From: Streptomyces sp. SJL17-4
Lineage (GTDB): Bacteria > Actinomycetota > Actinomycetes > Streptomycetales > Streptomycetaceae
DNA: 64,000 nucleotides
Direction: 5' to 3'
Assembly: GCF_036826855.1 (NCBI RefSeq)
Contig: NZ_CP104578.1
Location: 5,429,501-5,493,500 of the forward strand
Both the position numbers and the translations under genes were made by a program. The notes beneath the pieces were generated by a model. It did not search any database, had not been told where the DNA came from, and was given only the letters and a program-made list of their open reading frames with translations. Below, in pieces: positions 23,800 to 32,789 of this stretch. Position 1 is the first letter of the stretch, and every line of letters begins with the position of its first letter.

Positions 23800-25222
23800 G
23801 CCCCGCGCCCGTCAGGGCCAGTGCCGCCGACACCAGGACCGCCGTGTCCGGGCCGGTCCCCGAGGTCGCGAGCGCCAGCGTCAGGGCCACGCCCGCCGAG
23901 GAACCGATGTAGCGGGCGGTGTTGTTGGCGCCCGAGCCCATCGCCGCCCGCTCCGGCGGTACGGAGTCCACCGCGAGGCGCGGCAGCGCGGCGTTCAGCA
24001 GGCCGCTGCCCGCGCCCGCCACCAGGAGGCCGGGGAGCAGGCGGGGCCAGGAGCCGGCCGGGCCCTCAAGGGAGCCAAGGAGGGCCAGGACACCCGCCGC
24101 CGACAGGACGAAACCCAGGGCCAGTTGGTACGGGGCCGACAGCCGGGCCGGGAGCCGGCGCGCCTGGAGGGCCACGACGAACGCCGTGCCCGACCAGAGC
24201 ACGAACAGCCAGGCCGCGCCGAGCGGGGACATCCCGGCACCGGACCCGCCGAGCGGGGACTTCCCGGCACCGGACCCGCCGCCCTGGAGCAGCGCGGGCA
24301 CCACGCTGAACAGGCCGATCACGGCCAGACCCGTGAACAGTGCCCCCAGCGTCGACGCCAGGAACGCCGGTCGCCGCAGCAGCGCCAGATCCACCATGGG
24401 CGTACGGCTCCGGTGCTCGACCAGCACGAACAGTGCCGTCAGGGCGAGGGAGGCGAGCAGCAGGAGGCCCACCTGGGGGCGCAGCCAGCCGTCCCGGCCG
24501 AGGGTGAGCGCGGTGAGCAGGGCCGCCAGGGCCAGGCCGAGGGCCGTCGCGCCCGCGATGTCGGGACGCGGTCGATGGGGGGAGCCCGCCCTTTCCGGTG
24601 CCGCTTCGTCCGCCCTCAGCGTCCGTGCCCCCACCGCCGCGATCACCAGCGCCGCCGCGCCCAGGACCCCGTACGCGAGCCGCCAGTCCGCCAGGCTCAG
24701 GGCGCCCGCGAGCAGTGGGCCCAGTGCGATGCCGGCGCTGACGGAAGCACCCCAGACGCCCGTCGCCCTGATCCGGTCGCGGCCCGCCGGGTACGCCTGG
24801 GCGAGCAGGCCCAGGCTGCCCGCGAGGACCGCCGCGCTCGCCGCGCCCTGGGCGATCCGGGCCGCGGTGAAGGTGGCCGTGGAGCCTGCGAAGGCGCCGA
24901 GGGCGGTGGTGAGGCCGAGGGCGAGGGTCCCGAGGAGGAAGATCCGGCGGCGGCCGTGCGCGTCGGCGAGGCTGCCGGCCACCAGGAGGAGGACGGCGAG
25001 GCCGAGCGGGGTGCCGTTGAGCAGCCAGGCCTGGGCCGATGCCGGGGTCGAGAAGGCGGCGGCCATGTCGGGGAGGGTGAGCATCGGGGCCGTGTAGTTC
25101 ATCAGCGCGACGGCGGTGGCCGCGGCGGTGACGGCGAGCGCGGCCCGGGGGCGGGGGCCGGGTCGGGAGCGGGCGCCGTGGGGCGGGGCGGAGGTGTGGT
25201 CGGTGGACGCGAGCTGGGGCAT
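23765..25222 (-). CDS. MFS drug exporter (DHA2-like)
   Basis: About 485 residues from ATG 25222 (MPQLASTDHTS), with a GG-rich site upstream. Roughly 14 hydrophobic helices with LMNYTAPMLTLPDM, SLADAHGRRRIFLLGT (motif A-like, DxxGRRR) and WGASVSAGIALGPLLAG (motif C-like, G-x3-GPxxGG/A type) identify an MFS drug:H+ antiporter. One loop contains a 10-residue duplication (GSGAGKSPLG / GSGAGMSPLG) from a 30-bp tandem repeat. Divergent from an HxlR regulator with palindromic operators between them, so it is likely induced by its own substrate. Confidence 0.9.
   Translation of the reverse strand: MPQLASTDHTSAPPHGARSRPGPRPRAALAVTAAATAVALMNYTAPMLTLPDMAAAFSTPASAQAWLLNGTPLGLAVLLLVAGSLADAHGRRRIFLLGTLALGLTTALGAFAGSTATFTAARIAQGAASAAVLAGSLGLLAQAYPAGRDRIRATGVWGASVSAGIALGPLLAGALSLADWRLAYGVLGAAALVIAAVGARTLRADEAAPERAGSPHRPRPDIAGATALGLALAALLTALTLGRDGWLRPQVGLLLLASLALTALFVLVEHRSRTPMVDLALLRRPAFLASTLGALFTGLAVIGLFSVVPALLQGGGSGAGKSPLGGSGAGMSPLGAAWLFVLWSGTAFVVALQARRLPARLSAPYQLALGFVLSAAGVLALLGSLEGPAGSWPRLLPGLLVAGAGSGLLNAALPRLAVDSVPPERAAMGSGANNTARYIGSSAGVALTLALATSGTGPDTAVLVSAALALTGAGLTLALGRQRRR
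24218..24277. repeat. 30-bp tandem duplication in the MFS gene
   Basis: Two adjacent 30-bp units that differ at one base, within an extramembrane loop of the exporter. The reading frame is preserved. Confidence 0.9.
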
Positions 25223-25242
25223 GGCGGGGACCTCCACCGGTC

Positions 25243-25257
25243 GGTTCGGTGAACGAA
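25243..25257. promoter_or_regulatory. Possible HxlR operator, site 1
   Basis: GGTTCGGTGAACGAAC contains GTTCG and CGAAC arms separated by 5 nt, close to the MFS start. It resembles site 2 (GTTCATT-C-AATGAAC) in arm sequence and orientation. Confidence 0.55.
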
Positions 25258-25288
25258 CTCTGTAGTCGGAGACTCACGGTACCAGCAA

Positions 25289-25305
25289 GGTTCATTCAAT
25301 GAACC
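25289..25305. promoter_or_regulatory. Probable HxlR operator, site 2 (perfect 17-bp palindrome)
   Basis: GGTTCATTCAATGAACC is a perfect palindrome with a central C. It lies 21 bp upstream of the HxlR start, in the divergent promoter shared with the MFS exporter gene. The position suggests autoregulation and repression of the exporter. Confidence 0.7.
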
Positions 25306-25326
25306 ATGATTGGGTACGATGGGTCC

Positions 25327-25881
25327 ATGGCTCTCGGCAAGGACTACGCCCACCAGCAGTGCTCCATCGCGCGCGCCCTCGAAGTCATCGGTGAGCGCTG
25401 GACCCTGCTCGTCGTCCGCGACGCCTTCTACGGCGTCCGCCGCTACAACGACTTCCTCACCCACCTCGGCGCCCCCCGCGCCGTCCTCGCCGCCCGCCTC
25501 CAGGCCCTCGTCGAGGCCGGGGTCCTCGACCGGCGGCGCTACCAGGAGTCGCCCCCGCGCGACGAGTACGTGCTCACCGACCGCGGTCTCGCCCTCTGGC
25601 CCGTCCTGCGCTCGCTCGGCGCCTGGGGGCGGGCCGAGGTCCCCGGAGCGGTGGCGGTGCGCCACTTCCACCACGCCGACTGCGGCACCGAACTCGGCCC
25701 GTACGGCGAGTGCCCGGCCTGCCGTGTGCCCGTGCCGCCCGCCGACGTCGAGATGCGGCCCGGCGCCGGGCTCGACCAGGACCCCGACGATCCGGTCAGC
25801 CGTGCCCTCCTCGGCACCCGCCGCCTGCTGGTCCCTCTCCAGCCGGGAACTCCCGAGCCGTTCCGCACGTCTTCACGGTGA
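25327..25881 (+). CDS. HxlR family transcriptional regulator
   Basis: 184 residues from ATG 25327. The winged helix is CSIARALEVIGERWTLLVVR, then RRYNDFLTHLGAPRAVLAARLQALVEAGVL, then DEYVLTDRGLALWPVLRSL, the canonical HxlR signature. A C-terminal extension holds a possible zinc knuckle (FHHADCG...CPACRVPV) found in a subset of actinobacterial HxlR proteins. It is divergent from the MFS exporter and almost certainly controls it. Next downstream on the plus strand is a DUF6412 gene, 45 bp away. Confidence 0.92.
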   Translation: MALGKDYAHQQCSIARALEVIGERWTLLVVRDAFYGVRRYNDFLTHLGAPRAVLAARLQALVEAGVLDRRRYQESPPRDEYVLTDRGLALWPVLRSLGAWGRAEVPGAVAVRHFHHADCGTELGPYGECPACRVPVPPADVEMRPGAGLDQDPDDPVSRALLGTRRLLVPLQPGTPEPFRTSSR

Positions 25882-25926
25882 GACACCGCGCGACACCGTG
25901 CGACACGTGATGAGGGGGGTGGCGGA

Positions 25927-26223
25927 ATGACGGTCGGGAGCCTTGCTCTGCGCGTCCTCGCGCCGCTGTTCTTCCTCCTCGCCCTCGCCGATCTGCTGCT
26001 CTCCGACGGCGGTGGCGTCTCCGCAGCCGTCGCGCTCGCCGCCACCACCGTCGTCTGCGCCCTGTTCGGAGCCCGTACGGCCCCGGCCGTGCCGCCCACC
26101 GCCGTCCGCACCGCGATCCGTGACCGCGAGCGGCGCACCGCCTTCCTGCCCCAGCGCGACCCCGACGCCGCGGGGCGCCGCAGACCCCGCGCTCCCGGCC
26201 GTCCCCTCCTGACGGCCGCGTAG
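25927..26223 (+). CDS. DUF6412 membrane protein
   Basis: 98 residues. Two hydrophobic helices (about 5-25 and 30-47) are followed by a basic, Arg-rich C-terminal half (ERRTAFLPQRDPDAAGRRRP). This looks like the DUF6412 family, encoded beside the second YidC-like gene of many Streptomyces. Function is unknown; co-occurrence with YidC suggests an accessory for membrane insertion. The start ATG has GGGTGGCGGA upstream. Confidence 0.7.
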   Translation: MTVGSLALRVLAPLFFLLALADLLLSDGGGVSAAVALAATTVVCALFGARTAPAVPPTAVRTAIRDRERRTAFLPQRDPDAAGRRRPRAPGRPLLTAA

Positions 26224-26239
26224 GGAGCCCCCGCACCAC

Positions 26240-26375
26240 ATCACCCCGGACACGCACCCCGGACGCACCCCGGACACGCACCCCGGACGCACCCCGGACA
26301 CGCACCCCGGACGTACCCCGGACACGCACCCCGGACGTACCCCGGACGCACCGCGGACGTACCCCGGACACGCTC
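26240..26375. repeat. Tandem array of ACCCCGGACACGC-type units before yidC
   Basis: About ten units of roughly 11-14 bp (CACCCCGGACACG and CACCCCGGACG) fill the gap between the DUF6412 and YidC genes. The units alternate in length. No open frame here is supported. Confidence 0.85.
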
Positions 26376-26454
26376 ACCGGGCATCCCCTCGCGGATCCGT
26401 CATGCCGAGACCCGACATCTCCCCGGCACGACGAGACCCCACGGAGGGCTCCCC

Positions 26455-27204
26455 TTGTCCGTCATCCTTTCCGCCTTCGGCTCCCTGGTCGAGCGGATCG
26501 CCGACCTGCTCCAGCCGCTCTTCGCCACCAGCGCCACGGCCGCCGCGATCGTCCTCTTCACGATGCTCGTACGGCTCGCGGTCCACCCGCTGTCCCGGGC
26601 CTCGGCCCGGGGGCAGAAGGCGCGCACCCGGATCGCGCCGGAGCTGGCCGCGCTCCGCAAGAAGCACGCCAAGAACCCCGAGCGGCTGCGGAAGGCGGTG
26701 ACGGAGCTGCACGCGCGGGAGAAGGTCTCGCCGTTCGCCGGGATCCTGCCCAGCCTGCTCCAGGCGCCCGCGTTCCTGCTGATGTACCACCTGTTCGCCG
26801 GCGACCGGATGGCCGGACACACCCTGCTCGCCGCCCCGCTCCGCGACCACTGGGCCGACGCCCTCTCCCACGGCGGCCCCTTCGGCCCGGCCGGGCGGGT
26901 CTACCTCGTCCTGTTCGCGCTCGTCGTCGCCGTGGCCACGTACACGTACCGGCGTACCAAGGCGCAGCTCGCCGCGCAGCCCCTGGACCTGGGTCAGCCC
27001 ACACCGGGCGCGGGCGCCATCACCAAGGTGATGCCGCTGCTCTCCTTCGCCACCCTGATCACGGTGGCCGTCGTCCCCCTCGGCGCCGCGCTCTACGTCG
27101 TCACCAGCACCGCCTGGACCGCCGTAGAGCGGGCCCTTCTCTTCCGGGAGCGCCCCGGTCAGGGCGAGAAGGAGGGGCCCGCGCCCCTTGCTACTCGCGC
27201 GTAA
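26455..27204 (+). CDS. YidC/Oxa1/Alb3 family membrane protein insertase (second copy type)
   Basis: 249 residues, starting with TTG 26455 because ACGGAGGG lies just upstream. Core features: FTMLVRLAVHPLSRAS with the conserved cavity Arg, QKARTRIAPELAALRKKHAK, GILPSLLQAPAFLLMYHLF and YVVTSTAWTAVERALLF. It lacks the large periplasmic P1 domain, as expected of Gram-positive YidC, and is short compared with the main YidC next to rnpA, so it is probably a paralogue. It inserts small membrane proteins alone or with SecYEG. The neighbouring DUF6412 gene recurs in this context. Confidence 0.88.
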   Translation: MSVILSAFGSLVERIADLLQPLFATSATAAAIVLFTMLVRLAVHPLSRASARGQKARTRIAPELAALRKKHAKNPERLRKAVTELHAREKVSPFAGILPSLLQAPAFLLMYHLFAGDRMAGHTLLAAPLRDHWADALSHGGPFGPAGRVYLVLFALVVAVATYTYRRTKAQLAAQPLDLGQPTPGAGAITKVMPLLSFATLITVAVVPLGAALYVVTSTAWTAVERALLFRERPGQGEKEGPAPLATRA

Positions 27205-27342
27205 GGGTCCAGTGGCTGAACGGGGTCTTGCAGACTGACCCGTTCTCTTGGAGGATCGACCAATCCTCCGATGGCCGCACTCCATCGGCCGGGGTACCTC
27301 AGGGCCCCTTCCCGGGCCCGCCTCGACCACAGGGAGAAGTCC

Positions 27343-28200
27343 ATGAAGCTGCTGCGTGTCGGCCCGCCCGGAGCCGAGCGTCCCGCCCTGCTCGACCAGG
27401 ACGGGACGCTTCGCGACCTGTCCGCGCTGGTCGACGACATCGACGGCAGTCTGCTCGCCGACGCCTCCGCCCTCGACCGGGTACGGGCCGCCGCCGGCGC
27501 CGGTGTGCTGCCCGCGCTCGACGCCACCGGGCTGCGCGTCGGCCCGCCCGTCGGGCGGATCGGCAAGGTCGTGTGCATCGGGCTGAACTACCACGGGCAC
27601 GCCGCCGAGACCGGCCAGGCCACCCCCGCCGAGCCCGTCGTCTTCCTCAAAGCCGCCGACACCGTCGTCGGCCCGGACGACACCGTGCTCGTACCGCGCG
27701 GCTCGGTGAAGACCGACTGGGAGGTGGAGCTCGCCATCGTCATCGGCCGCACCGCCCGCTACCTGGAGACCGACGAGGAGGCCCTCGCGCACGTCGCCGG
27801 GTACGCCGTCGCCCATGACGTCTCCGAGCGCGAGTTCCAGATCGAGCGCGGCGGCACCTGGGACAAGGGCAAGAACTGCGAGACCTTCAACCCGCTCGGT
27901 CCCTGGCTCGTCACCGCCGACGAGGTGCCGGACCCGCAGGCGCTCGGACTGCGCCTCTGGGTGAACGGCGAGCTCAAGCAGGACGGCCACACCTCGGACC
28001 AGATCTTCCCCGTCGCCGAGGTCGTCCGGTACGTCAGCCGGTTCATGACCCTCTACCCGGGCGACATCATCAACACCGGCACCCCCGCCGGTGTCGCCAT
28101 GGGGCAGCCGGAGCCCAAGCCGTACCTGCGCCCCGGTGACGTCGTCGAGCTGGAGGTCGACGGGCTGGGCCGGCAGCGGCAGGAGCTCAAGAGCGCCTGA
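27343..28200 (+). CDS. Fumarylacetoacetate hydrolase (FAH) family protein
   Basis: 285 residues from ATG 27343 (GGGAGAAG upstream). The family signature [12 protein letters not shown] is at about 80-91. Metal-binding acidic residues are in [10 protein letters not shown], and [20 protein letters not shown] and [12 protein letters not shown] are further conserved blocks. Members cleave or decarboxylate acylpyruvates and oxaloacetate-like compounds with Mg or Mn. The exact substrate is unknown. It stands alone between yidC and the choice-of-anchor A gene. Confidence 0.93.
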   Translation: MKLLRVGPPGAERPALLDQDGTLRDLSALVDDIDGSLLADASALDRVRAAAGAGVLPALDATGLRVGPPVGRIGKVVCIGLNYHGHAAETGQATPAEPVVFLKAADTVVGPDDTVLVPRGSVKTDWEVELAIVIGRTARYLETDEEALAHVAGYAVAHDVSEREFQIERGGTWDKGKNCETFNPLGPWLVTADEVPDPQALGLRLWVNGELKQDGHTSDQIFPVAEVVRYVSRFMTLYPGDIINTGTPAGVAMGQPEPKPYLRPGDVVELEVDGLGRQRQELKSA

Positions 28201-28304
28201 TCCCGCACCGGAGAGCCGGGCCTTTCGCGCCTTTCTGGCCGGAAAACGGCGGCGCCCCGCGTGGGACGTCGCCATTTTCGTACCCTTTTTGCATATTGCC
28301 GGAT

Positions 28305-29786
28305 ATGGAACCCACCACGCACGAGCGACGACGTGACCGGCGCCGTCTCGCCGTCATCGCCGCCTCCACGGTCGCGGCCACCGCCCTCGTCGGCGTGCTC
28401 GCCGTCAACGGCTGGGCCGACCCGCTGCCGGGCGGCCTCGGCCCCTGCCTGCCGGGCAACTGTCCCCCGAGCACGTACCCCGACATCGGCAGCGGCGAGG
28501 TCAAGTACCGCGACAACAACATCAACATCTACGTCGGCGGCGACATGCTCGTCCGCGAGGCCGCCGCCGAGGCCGAGGGCAAGGTCGTCGTCCTGGGCGG
28601 CTTCGACATGAACAAGCGCGCGGGCGCCTCCAGCGTCTACAACGTCGGCGTCGCGGGCGTCGGCTCGCGCGTCCCGCCGGACAACGGCACCGACTTCCTC
28701 ACCGTCGGCAAGAACCTGACGGTCGCCACCGACCAGCGGCTGCTCGCCGAGGAGGGCAAGGTCAGCGGCGTCGTACGGTACGGGGGCACGCTCTCCGGCA
28801 CGGTGGCCCCGCCCGCCGTGCACAAGGCCGACGCCGCCGCCCCGTACACCGCGCTCCGCGACCAGCTCACCGACGCCAGCCACTGCTACGCGTACGTGAA
28901 CGGCGCCTCCCGCACCCCCACCGGCACCGCCTCCAACAACAACACCGAGACTCTCTTCACGGGTGACGGCACGTCCAAGCTCCAGGTCTTCAACGTCGAC
29001 TTCGACCTGGAGTCCGTCGGCGGCGGCCAGCAGGGCATCCGCTTCGACGGGATCCCGGCCGACGCGACCGTCCTCGTCAACGTCCTCGGCGCCGCCCGCA
29101 CCGTCGACTCGTACATCAACCAGCTGCCGGACGGGCTGCGTGAGCGGGTCCTGTGGAACTTCCCCGACGCCACCACCGTGAAGTTCGAGGGCACGGCCCA
29201 GTTCGCGGGCAGCGTGCTGATCGGCAACCAGGCCAGCACGACGACGATCACGATGCCGGGCATGAACGGCCGCTTCTTCACCACCGGGAACCTGACGCAC
29301 GCCTCGGAGACGACCGGCGGTGGCGGCCAGGAGATCCACGCCTATCCGTTCAACGGCGACCTGCCGTCCTGTGGGAACACCACGCCCACCCCCACACCGA
29401 CGGACCCGACGCCGACGCCCACGGACCCGACGCCGACCCCGACCGACCCGACCCCGACTCCCACGGATCCGACGCCCACGCCGACGGACCCGACCCCGAC
29501 GCCCACGGACCCGACGCCCACACCCACCGATCCCACGCCCACACCCACCCCCACCGATCACACGGTCGGCGGGTCGGCGAACGGCGGCAGCGACGGCGGC
29601 TACGGCGACAACGGGAGCGACGGCGGGTACGGAGACTCCGGCGGCGGCCACCACGGCCCCAACGGCGAACTCTCGGAGACCGGCGCCGGCACCGGGAAGA
29701 TCGTGATGGGCGCCACCGCCGTCGGCCTCGCCCTCGGCGGCGGCGCGCTCGTCCTCGTCAGCCGGAGGCGGAGGCGGATGGGCTGA
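28305..29786 (+). CDS. Choice-of-anchor A surface protein with C-terminal LSETG sorting signal
   Basis: 493 residues from ATG 28305 (an in-frame TTG at 28296 is possible). A signal peptide with RRDRRR and a hydrophobic helix is followed by a choice-of-anchor A domain (TIGR04215-like; [39 protein letters not shown]). Then comes a Thr-Pro linker of seven or more TPTPTDP units and a Gly-rich segment. The C-terminus is LSETGAGTG, a hydrophobic helix and RRRRRMG, a canonical cell-wall sorting signal. It is a good substrate for the class E sortase at 21292. Likely role: surface matrix protein; ligand unknown. Confidence 0.88.
   Translation: MEPTTHERRRDRRRLAVIAASTVAATALVGVLAVNGWADPLPGGLGPCLPGNCPPSTYPDIGSGEVKYRDNNINIYVGGDMLVREAAAEAEGKVVVLGGFDMNKRAGASSVYNVGVAGVGSRVPPDNGTDFLTVGKNLTVATDQRLLAEEGKVSGVVRYGGTLSGTVAPPAVHKADAAAPYTALRDQLTDASHCYAYVNGASRTPTGTASNNNTETLFTGDGTSKLQVFNVDFDLESVGGGQQGIRFDGIPADATVLVNVLGAARTVDSYINQLPDGLRERVLWNFPDATTVKFEGTAQFAGSVLIGNQASTTTITMPGMNGRFFTTGNLTHASETTGGGGQEIHAYPFNGDLPSCGNTTPTPTPTDPTPTPTDPTPTPTDPTPTPTDPTPTPTDPTPTPTDPTPTPTDPTPTPTPTDHTVGGSANGGSDGGYGDNGSDGGYGDSGGGHHGPNGELSETGAGTGKIVMGATAVGLALGGGALVLVSRRRRRMG
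29386..29560. repeat. Degenerate Thr-Pro linker repeat in the surface protein
   Basis: Seven to eight imperfect 21-bp units encode TPTPTDP. Third positions vary between units, showing the array is old and under selection for protein composition. Confidence 0.85.
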
Positions 29787-29863
29787 GTGGCGTGGTGGCG
29801 TCCCCAGCCGGCCGACGCCCCGGAGCCGTACGAGCCGTACGAGCCGTATGAGTTTTACGAGTC

Positions 29864-30337
29864 TTACGAGGCGTACGAGCCGAGCAGTCGCTCCAACGCC
29901 TCGACGACCATGGCGTGATCCTCGGCCTGCGGCAGTCCGGAGACCGTGACCGAGCCGATCACGCCCGCCCCCTCGACCGCGACCGGGAACGAACCGCCGT
30001 GCGCGGCGTACCGGTCGGGGTCGAGGCGCGAGGACTCCTCGAAGGTCGTCCCCTTCTCCCGGAACCGGGCGCCGACCAGGAACGAACTCACGCCGTACCG
30101 CTCGACGACCCGTCGCTTGCGGTCGATCCAGGCGTCGTTGTCCGCGCTCGACCCCGGCAGCGCGCAGTGGAAGAGCTGCTGCGGCCCGCGCCGGATGTCG
30201 ATCGCCACCGGCGCCCCGCGCTCGCGCGCCATGCCGACGAGCAGGCCGCCGAGCGTCCAGGCGTCCTCGTACGTGAAGCGGGGGAGGACCAGACGGGCCT
30301 CCTGCGCCTCCAGCTCACTCACTTCCCGGGAGCTCAC
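29864..30337 (-). CDS. UPF0303 / heme-degrading-domain protein (GlcG/HbpS-like)
   Basis: 157 residues. Key parts are LVLPRFTYEDAWTLGGLLVG, IDIRRGPQQLFHCALPGSSA, KRRVVERYGVSSFLVGARFR and a C-terminal AHGGSFPVAVEGAGVIGSVT, the family motif also seen in GlcG/HbpS. The ATG overlaps the stop of the Gfo/Idh/MocA gene upstream (30334-30337), so the two form an operon. Actual activity is unproven; the HbpS relatives bind heme. Short repeats (CGAGCCGTA) lie just downstream. Confidence 0.85.
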   Translation of the reverse strand: MSSREVSELEAQEARLVLPRFTYEDAWTLGGLLVGMARERGAPVAIDIRRGPQQLFHCALPGSSADNDAWIDRKRRVVERYGVSSFLVGARFREKGTTFEESSRLDPDRYAAHGGSFPVAVEGAGVIGSVTVSGLPQAEDHAMVVEALERLLGSYAS

Positions 30338-31422
30338 AGCGCCACCGTGATTCCCTCGCGGGCGGACCTCTTCGCCGCCTCCAGGACATCGAGCGCGGCC
30401 GCGGCCTCGTGTGCCGTCACCGGGTTCTGGCCGGCCCCGCGCAGGGCGGCGGCGACGGCCGCGTAGTACGCCGGGTAGTCGCCCGGCAGCGACTCGACCG
30501 GGATCCCGCCGCCGGTCAGCGGCGACTCACCGGCGCCGAGCCGGCCCCACAGCTCCTCCGGCTCCAGGCCCCACACCGCACCCGGCACCGGTCGCAGGCC
30601 CTCGCGGAGGGCCGCCTCCTGCGGGTCGAGGCCGTACTTCACGAAGCCCGCGCGCTGCCCGAGCACCCGGAAGCGGGGGCCGAGCTGGGCGGTGGTGGCG
30701 CTCACGTACAGGTGCGAGCGGACGCCGTTCGCATGGGTGAGCGCGAGGAAGGTGTCGTCGTCGGCCTCGGCGCCAGGACGGCGGACGTCCGACTCGGCGT
30801 ACACGGAGACCACCGGGCCGAAGAGGACGAGGGCCTGGTCGACGACATGGCTGCCGAGGTCGTAGAGCAGGCCGCCGATCTCCGACGGCGCGCCGGACTC
30901 GCGCCAGCCGCCCTTGGGCAGCGGGCGCCAGCGCTCGAAGCGGGACTCGAAGCGCTGGACCTCGCCGAGCGCCTTCTCGTCGAGGAGGCGGCGGAGGGTC
31001 AGGAAGTCGTTGTCCCAGCGGCGGTTCTGGAAGACGGAGAGCAGCAGGCCCCGCTCCTCGGCGAGGGCCGCGAGGGCGCGGGCCTCGGCGGCGGTCCCGG
31101 CCAGCGGCTTGTCGACGACGACCGGAAGGCCCGCCTCCAGGGCGGCCGTGGCGATCGCGACGTGCGTCTTGTTGGGGGAGGCGACGACGACCAGGTCGAG
31201 CTCGTCCGCCGCCCCGTCCGCCCACAGCTCCTCGGCGGTGGCGACGACCCGTACGTCCGGGTGGGCGGCGCGGGCCTCGGCGGCCCGCTCGGGGTTGCCG
31301 GTGGTGACGGCGGCGAGGACGAGGTCCTCGGACGCGGCGATCAGCGGGGCGTGGAAGACGGAGCCCGCGAGGCCGTAGCCGACGAGGCCGACGCGGAGGG
31401 GAGTGCGGGGGGTGCCAGTCAT
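30334..31422 (-). CDS. Gfo/Idh/MocA family NAD(P)-dependent oxidoreductase
   Basis: About 362 residues from ATG 31422. The N-terminal Rossmann motif is RVGLVGYGLAGSVFHAPLIA. The active-site VDKPLAGTAAEARAL block (family EKP/DKP motif) is at about 100-115, and the C-terminal domain contains DLGSHVVDQALVLFG with the conserved Gly-x-His. It should oxidise a sugar, inositol or cyclitol. It is divergent from a ROK regulator and coupled to the UPF0303 gene. Confidence 0.9.
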   Translation of the reverse strand: MTGTPRTPLRVGLVGYGLAGSVFHAPLIAASEDLVLAAVTTGNPERAAEARAAHPDVRVVATAEELWADGAADELDLVVVASPNKTHVAIATAALEAGLPVVVDKPLAGTAAEARALAALAEERGLLLSVFQNRRWDNDFLTLRRLLDEKALGEVQRFESRFERWRPLPKGGWRESGAPSEIGGLLYDLGSHVVDQALVLFGPVVSVYAESDVRRPGAEADDDTFLALTHANGVRSHLYVSATTAQLGPRFRVLGQRAGFVKYGLDPQEAALREGLRPVPGAVWGLEPEELWGRLGAGESPLTGGGIPVESLPGDYPAYYAAVAAALRGAGQNPVTAHEAAAALDVLEAAKRSAREGITVAL

Positions 31423-31435
31423 GCTCCTCACTTAA

Positions 31436-31448
31436 GCAACGGTGTTGC
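31436..31448. promoter_or_regulatory. Palindromic candidate operator between Gfo/Idh/MocA and ROK genes
   Basis: GCAACGGTGTTGC is a perfect inverted repeat (GCAAC/GTTGC, 3-nt centre) 13 bp upstream of the oxidoreductase start. It is the best candidate for ROK binding in the 85-bp divergent gap. Confidence 0.6.
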
Positions 31449-31507
31449 CAAAGTGCAAGCGGCAGCGACAATGGGCAGGTGGAGACGGACCTGATCGGAG
31501 TGGTGCA

Positions 31508-32632
31508 GTGAACGTGCCGGCCCTGCGCAGCCCCAACGCGGCGCTCGTGCTCGACCTGCTGCGCACGGCGGGAGAGGCCGGGATCAGCCGCCTCGAACTC
31601 GCCGAGCGGACCGGCCTCACCCCGCAGGCCGTCAGCAAGATCACCGCACGGCTCCGGTCCGAGGGCCTCGCCGCGGAGGCAGGCCACCGCGCCTCGACGG
31701 GCGGCAAACCCCGTACGGTGCTGCGGCTCGTCCCCACCGCCGGGTACGCCGTCGGCGTCCACCTCGACCGCGACGAGCTGACCACCCTCCTCGCCGACCT
31801 CGCGGGCACGGTCGTCGCCCGGCGCACCCGCGCCGTGGATCTGGGCGAGGGGGCGGGGCCCGTCCTGGACGCGGTGACGGAGGAGGTACGGGAGCTGTCG
31901 GCCGGCACCCCCGGACCCGAATCCGCCGCCGGACCCGGAGCCGGACCCGAATCCGCCGCCGGAGCCGGACCCGACCGGGCCTCCGCCGTTCCCGGCTTCC
32001 CCGTCCTGGGTGTGGGGGTCGCCATGCCCGGACCGCTCGACCACCGTGCGGGAGTCCCGGGCCGCGTGACCGGATTCCCCGAGTGGGACGGTCACCCGGT
32101 CCGCGAGGAGCTGGCCGGACGCCTCGGGCTGCCCGTCGTCCTCGACAAGGACACCAACGCCGCCGCCCTCGGCCTCGCCGTCCGCCCCGCCGCCCCCGGC
32201 TCCTTCGCGTACGTCCACCTCGGTACGGGGCTCGGCGCCGGCCTCGTCCTCGGCGGGGCGCCGCTCCGGGGGGACAGGACGGGCGCCGGCGAACTCGGCC
32301 ACCAGACCGTCCAGCTCGACGGGCCCCCGTGCGGCTGCGGCGGGCGCGGCTGCCTGGAGGTCCTGTGCCTCGCGGCGGTCGCGCGCGGCGACGACGCCGA
32401 GGCCGCGCGCATCCTCGGCGCGGGCGCGGCCAACGTCGTACGGCTCCTCGACATCGACCAGGTCCTGCTCGGCGGCCGGCTGGTCCTCGCCGCGCCGGAG
32501 GTGTTCGCGGGCGGGGTGCGGGAGGTCCTCGCCGGGCTCGGCCTGACGGCCCCGGTGCGCGTGGCGGGGGAGCGGGACGCCGTGGCGGCAGGAGCCGCCT
32601 GGCTGATCCTCGCCCCGATCTTCGGGAAGTAG
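31508..32632 (+). CDS. ROK family transcriptional regulator
   Basis: 374 residues from GTG 31508. An N-terminal winged HTH (GISRLELAERTGLTPQAVSK) precedes the ROK kinase-like domain. The family zinc motif is PCGCGGRGCLEVL, and the sugar-site segment is LGTGLGAGLVLGG. A Gly/Pro/Ala repeat (PGPESAAGPGAGPESAAGAG) interrupts the domain near residue 140. It likely represses the divergent oxidoreductase operon and is relieved by a sugar or sugar phosphate. No ABC sugar transporter is adjacent. Confidence 0.9.
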   Translation: MNVPALRSPNAALVLDLLRTAGEAGISRLELAERTGLTPQAVSKITARLRSEGLAAEAGHRASTGGKPRTVLRLVPTAGYAVGVHLDRDELTTLLADLAGTVVARRTRAVDLGEGAGPVLDAVTEEVRELSAGTPGPESAAGPGAGPESAAGAGPDRASAVPGFPVLGVGVAMPGPLDHRAGVPGRVTGFPEWDGHPVREELAGRLGLPVVLDKDTNAAALGLAVRPAAPGSFAYVHLGTGLGAGLVLGGAPLRGDRTGAGELGHQTVQLDGPPCGCGGRGCLEVLCLAAVARGDDAEAARILGAGAANVVRLLDIDQVLLGGRLVLAAPEVFAGGVREVLAGLGLTAPVRVAGERDAVAAGAAWLILAPIFGK

Positions 32633-32789
32633 GCAGAGGAGAAGAGCAGTACATACGAAAGTAGACCGATCGGGCGGATCGGCCGGGCCGTCCGGGGGCG
32701 GACGCGGTGTCGCTGCCCGGCCCCCGCCCCTGCGGCATGGCAGCGTCGCGGCCGACCCGTACGCCCGCGAGCAGCAAAGGCCCGGCCCC

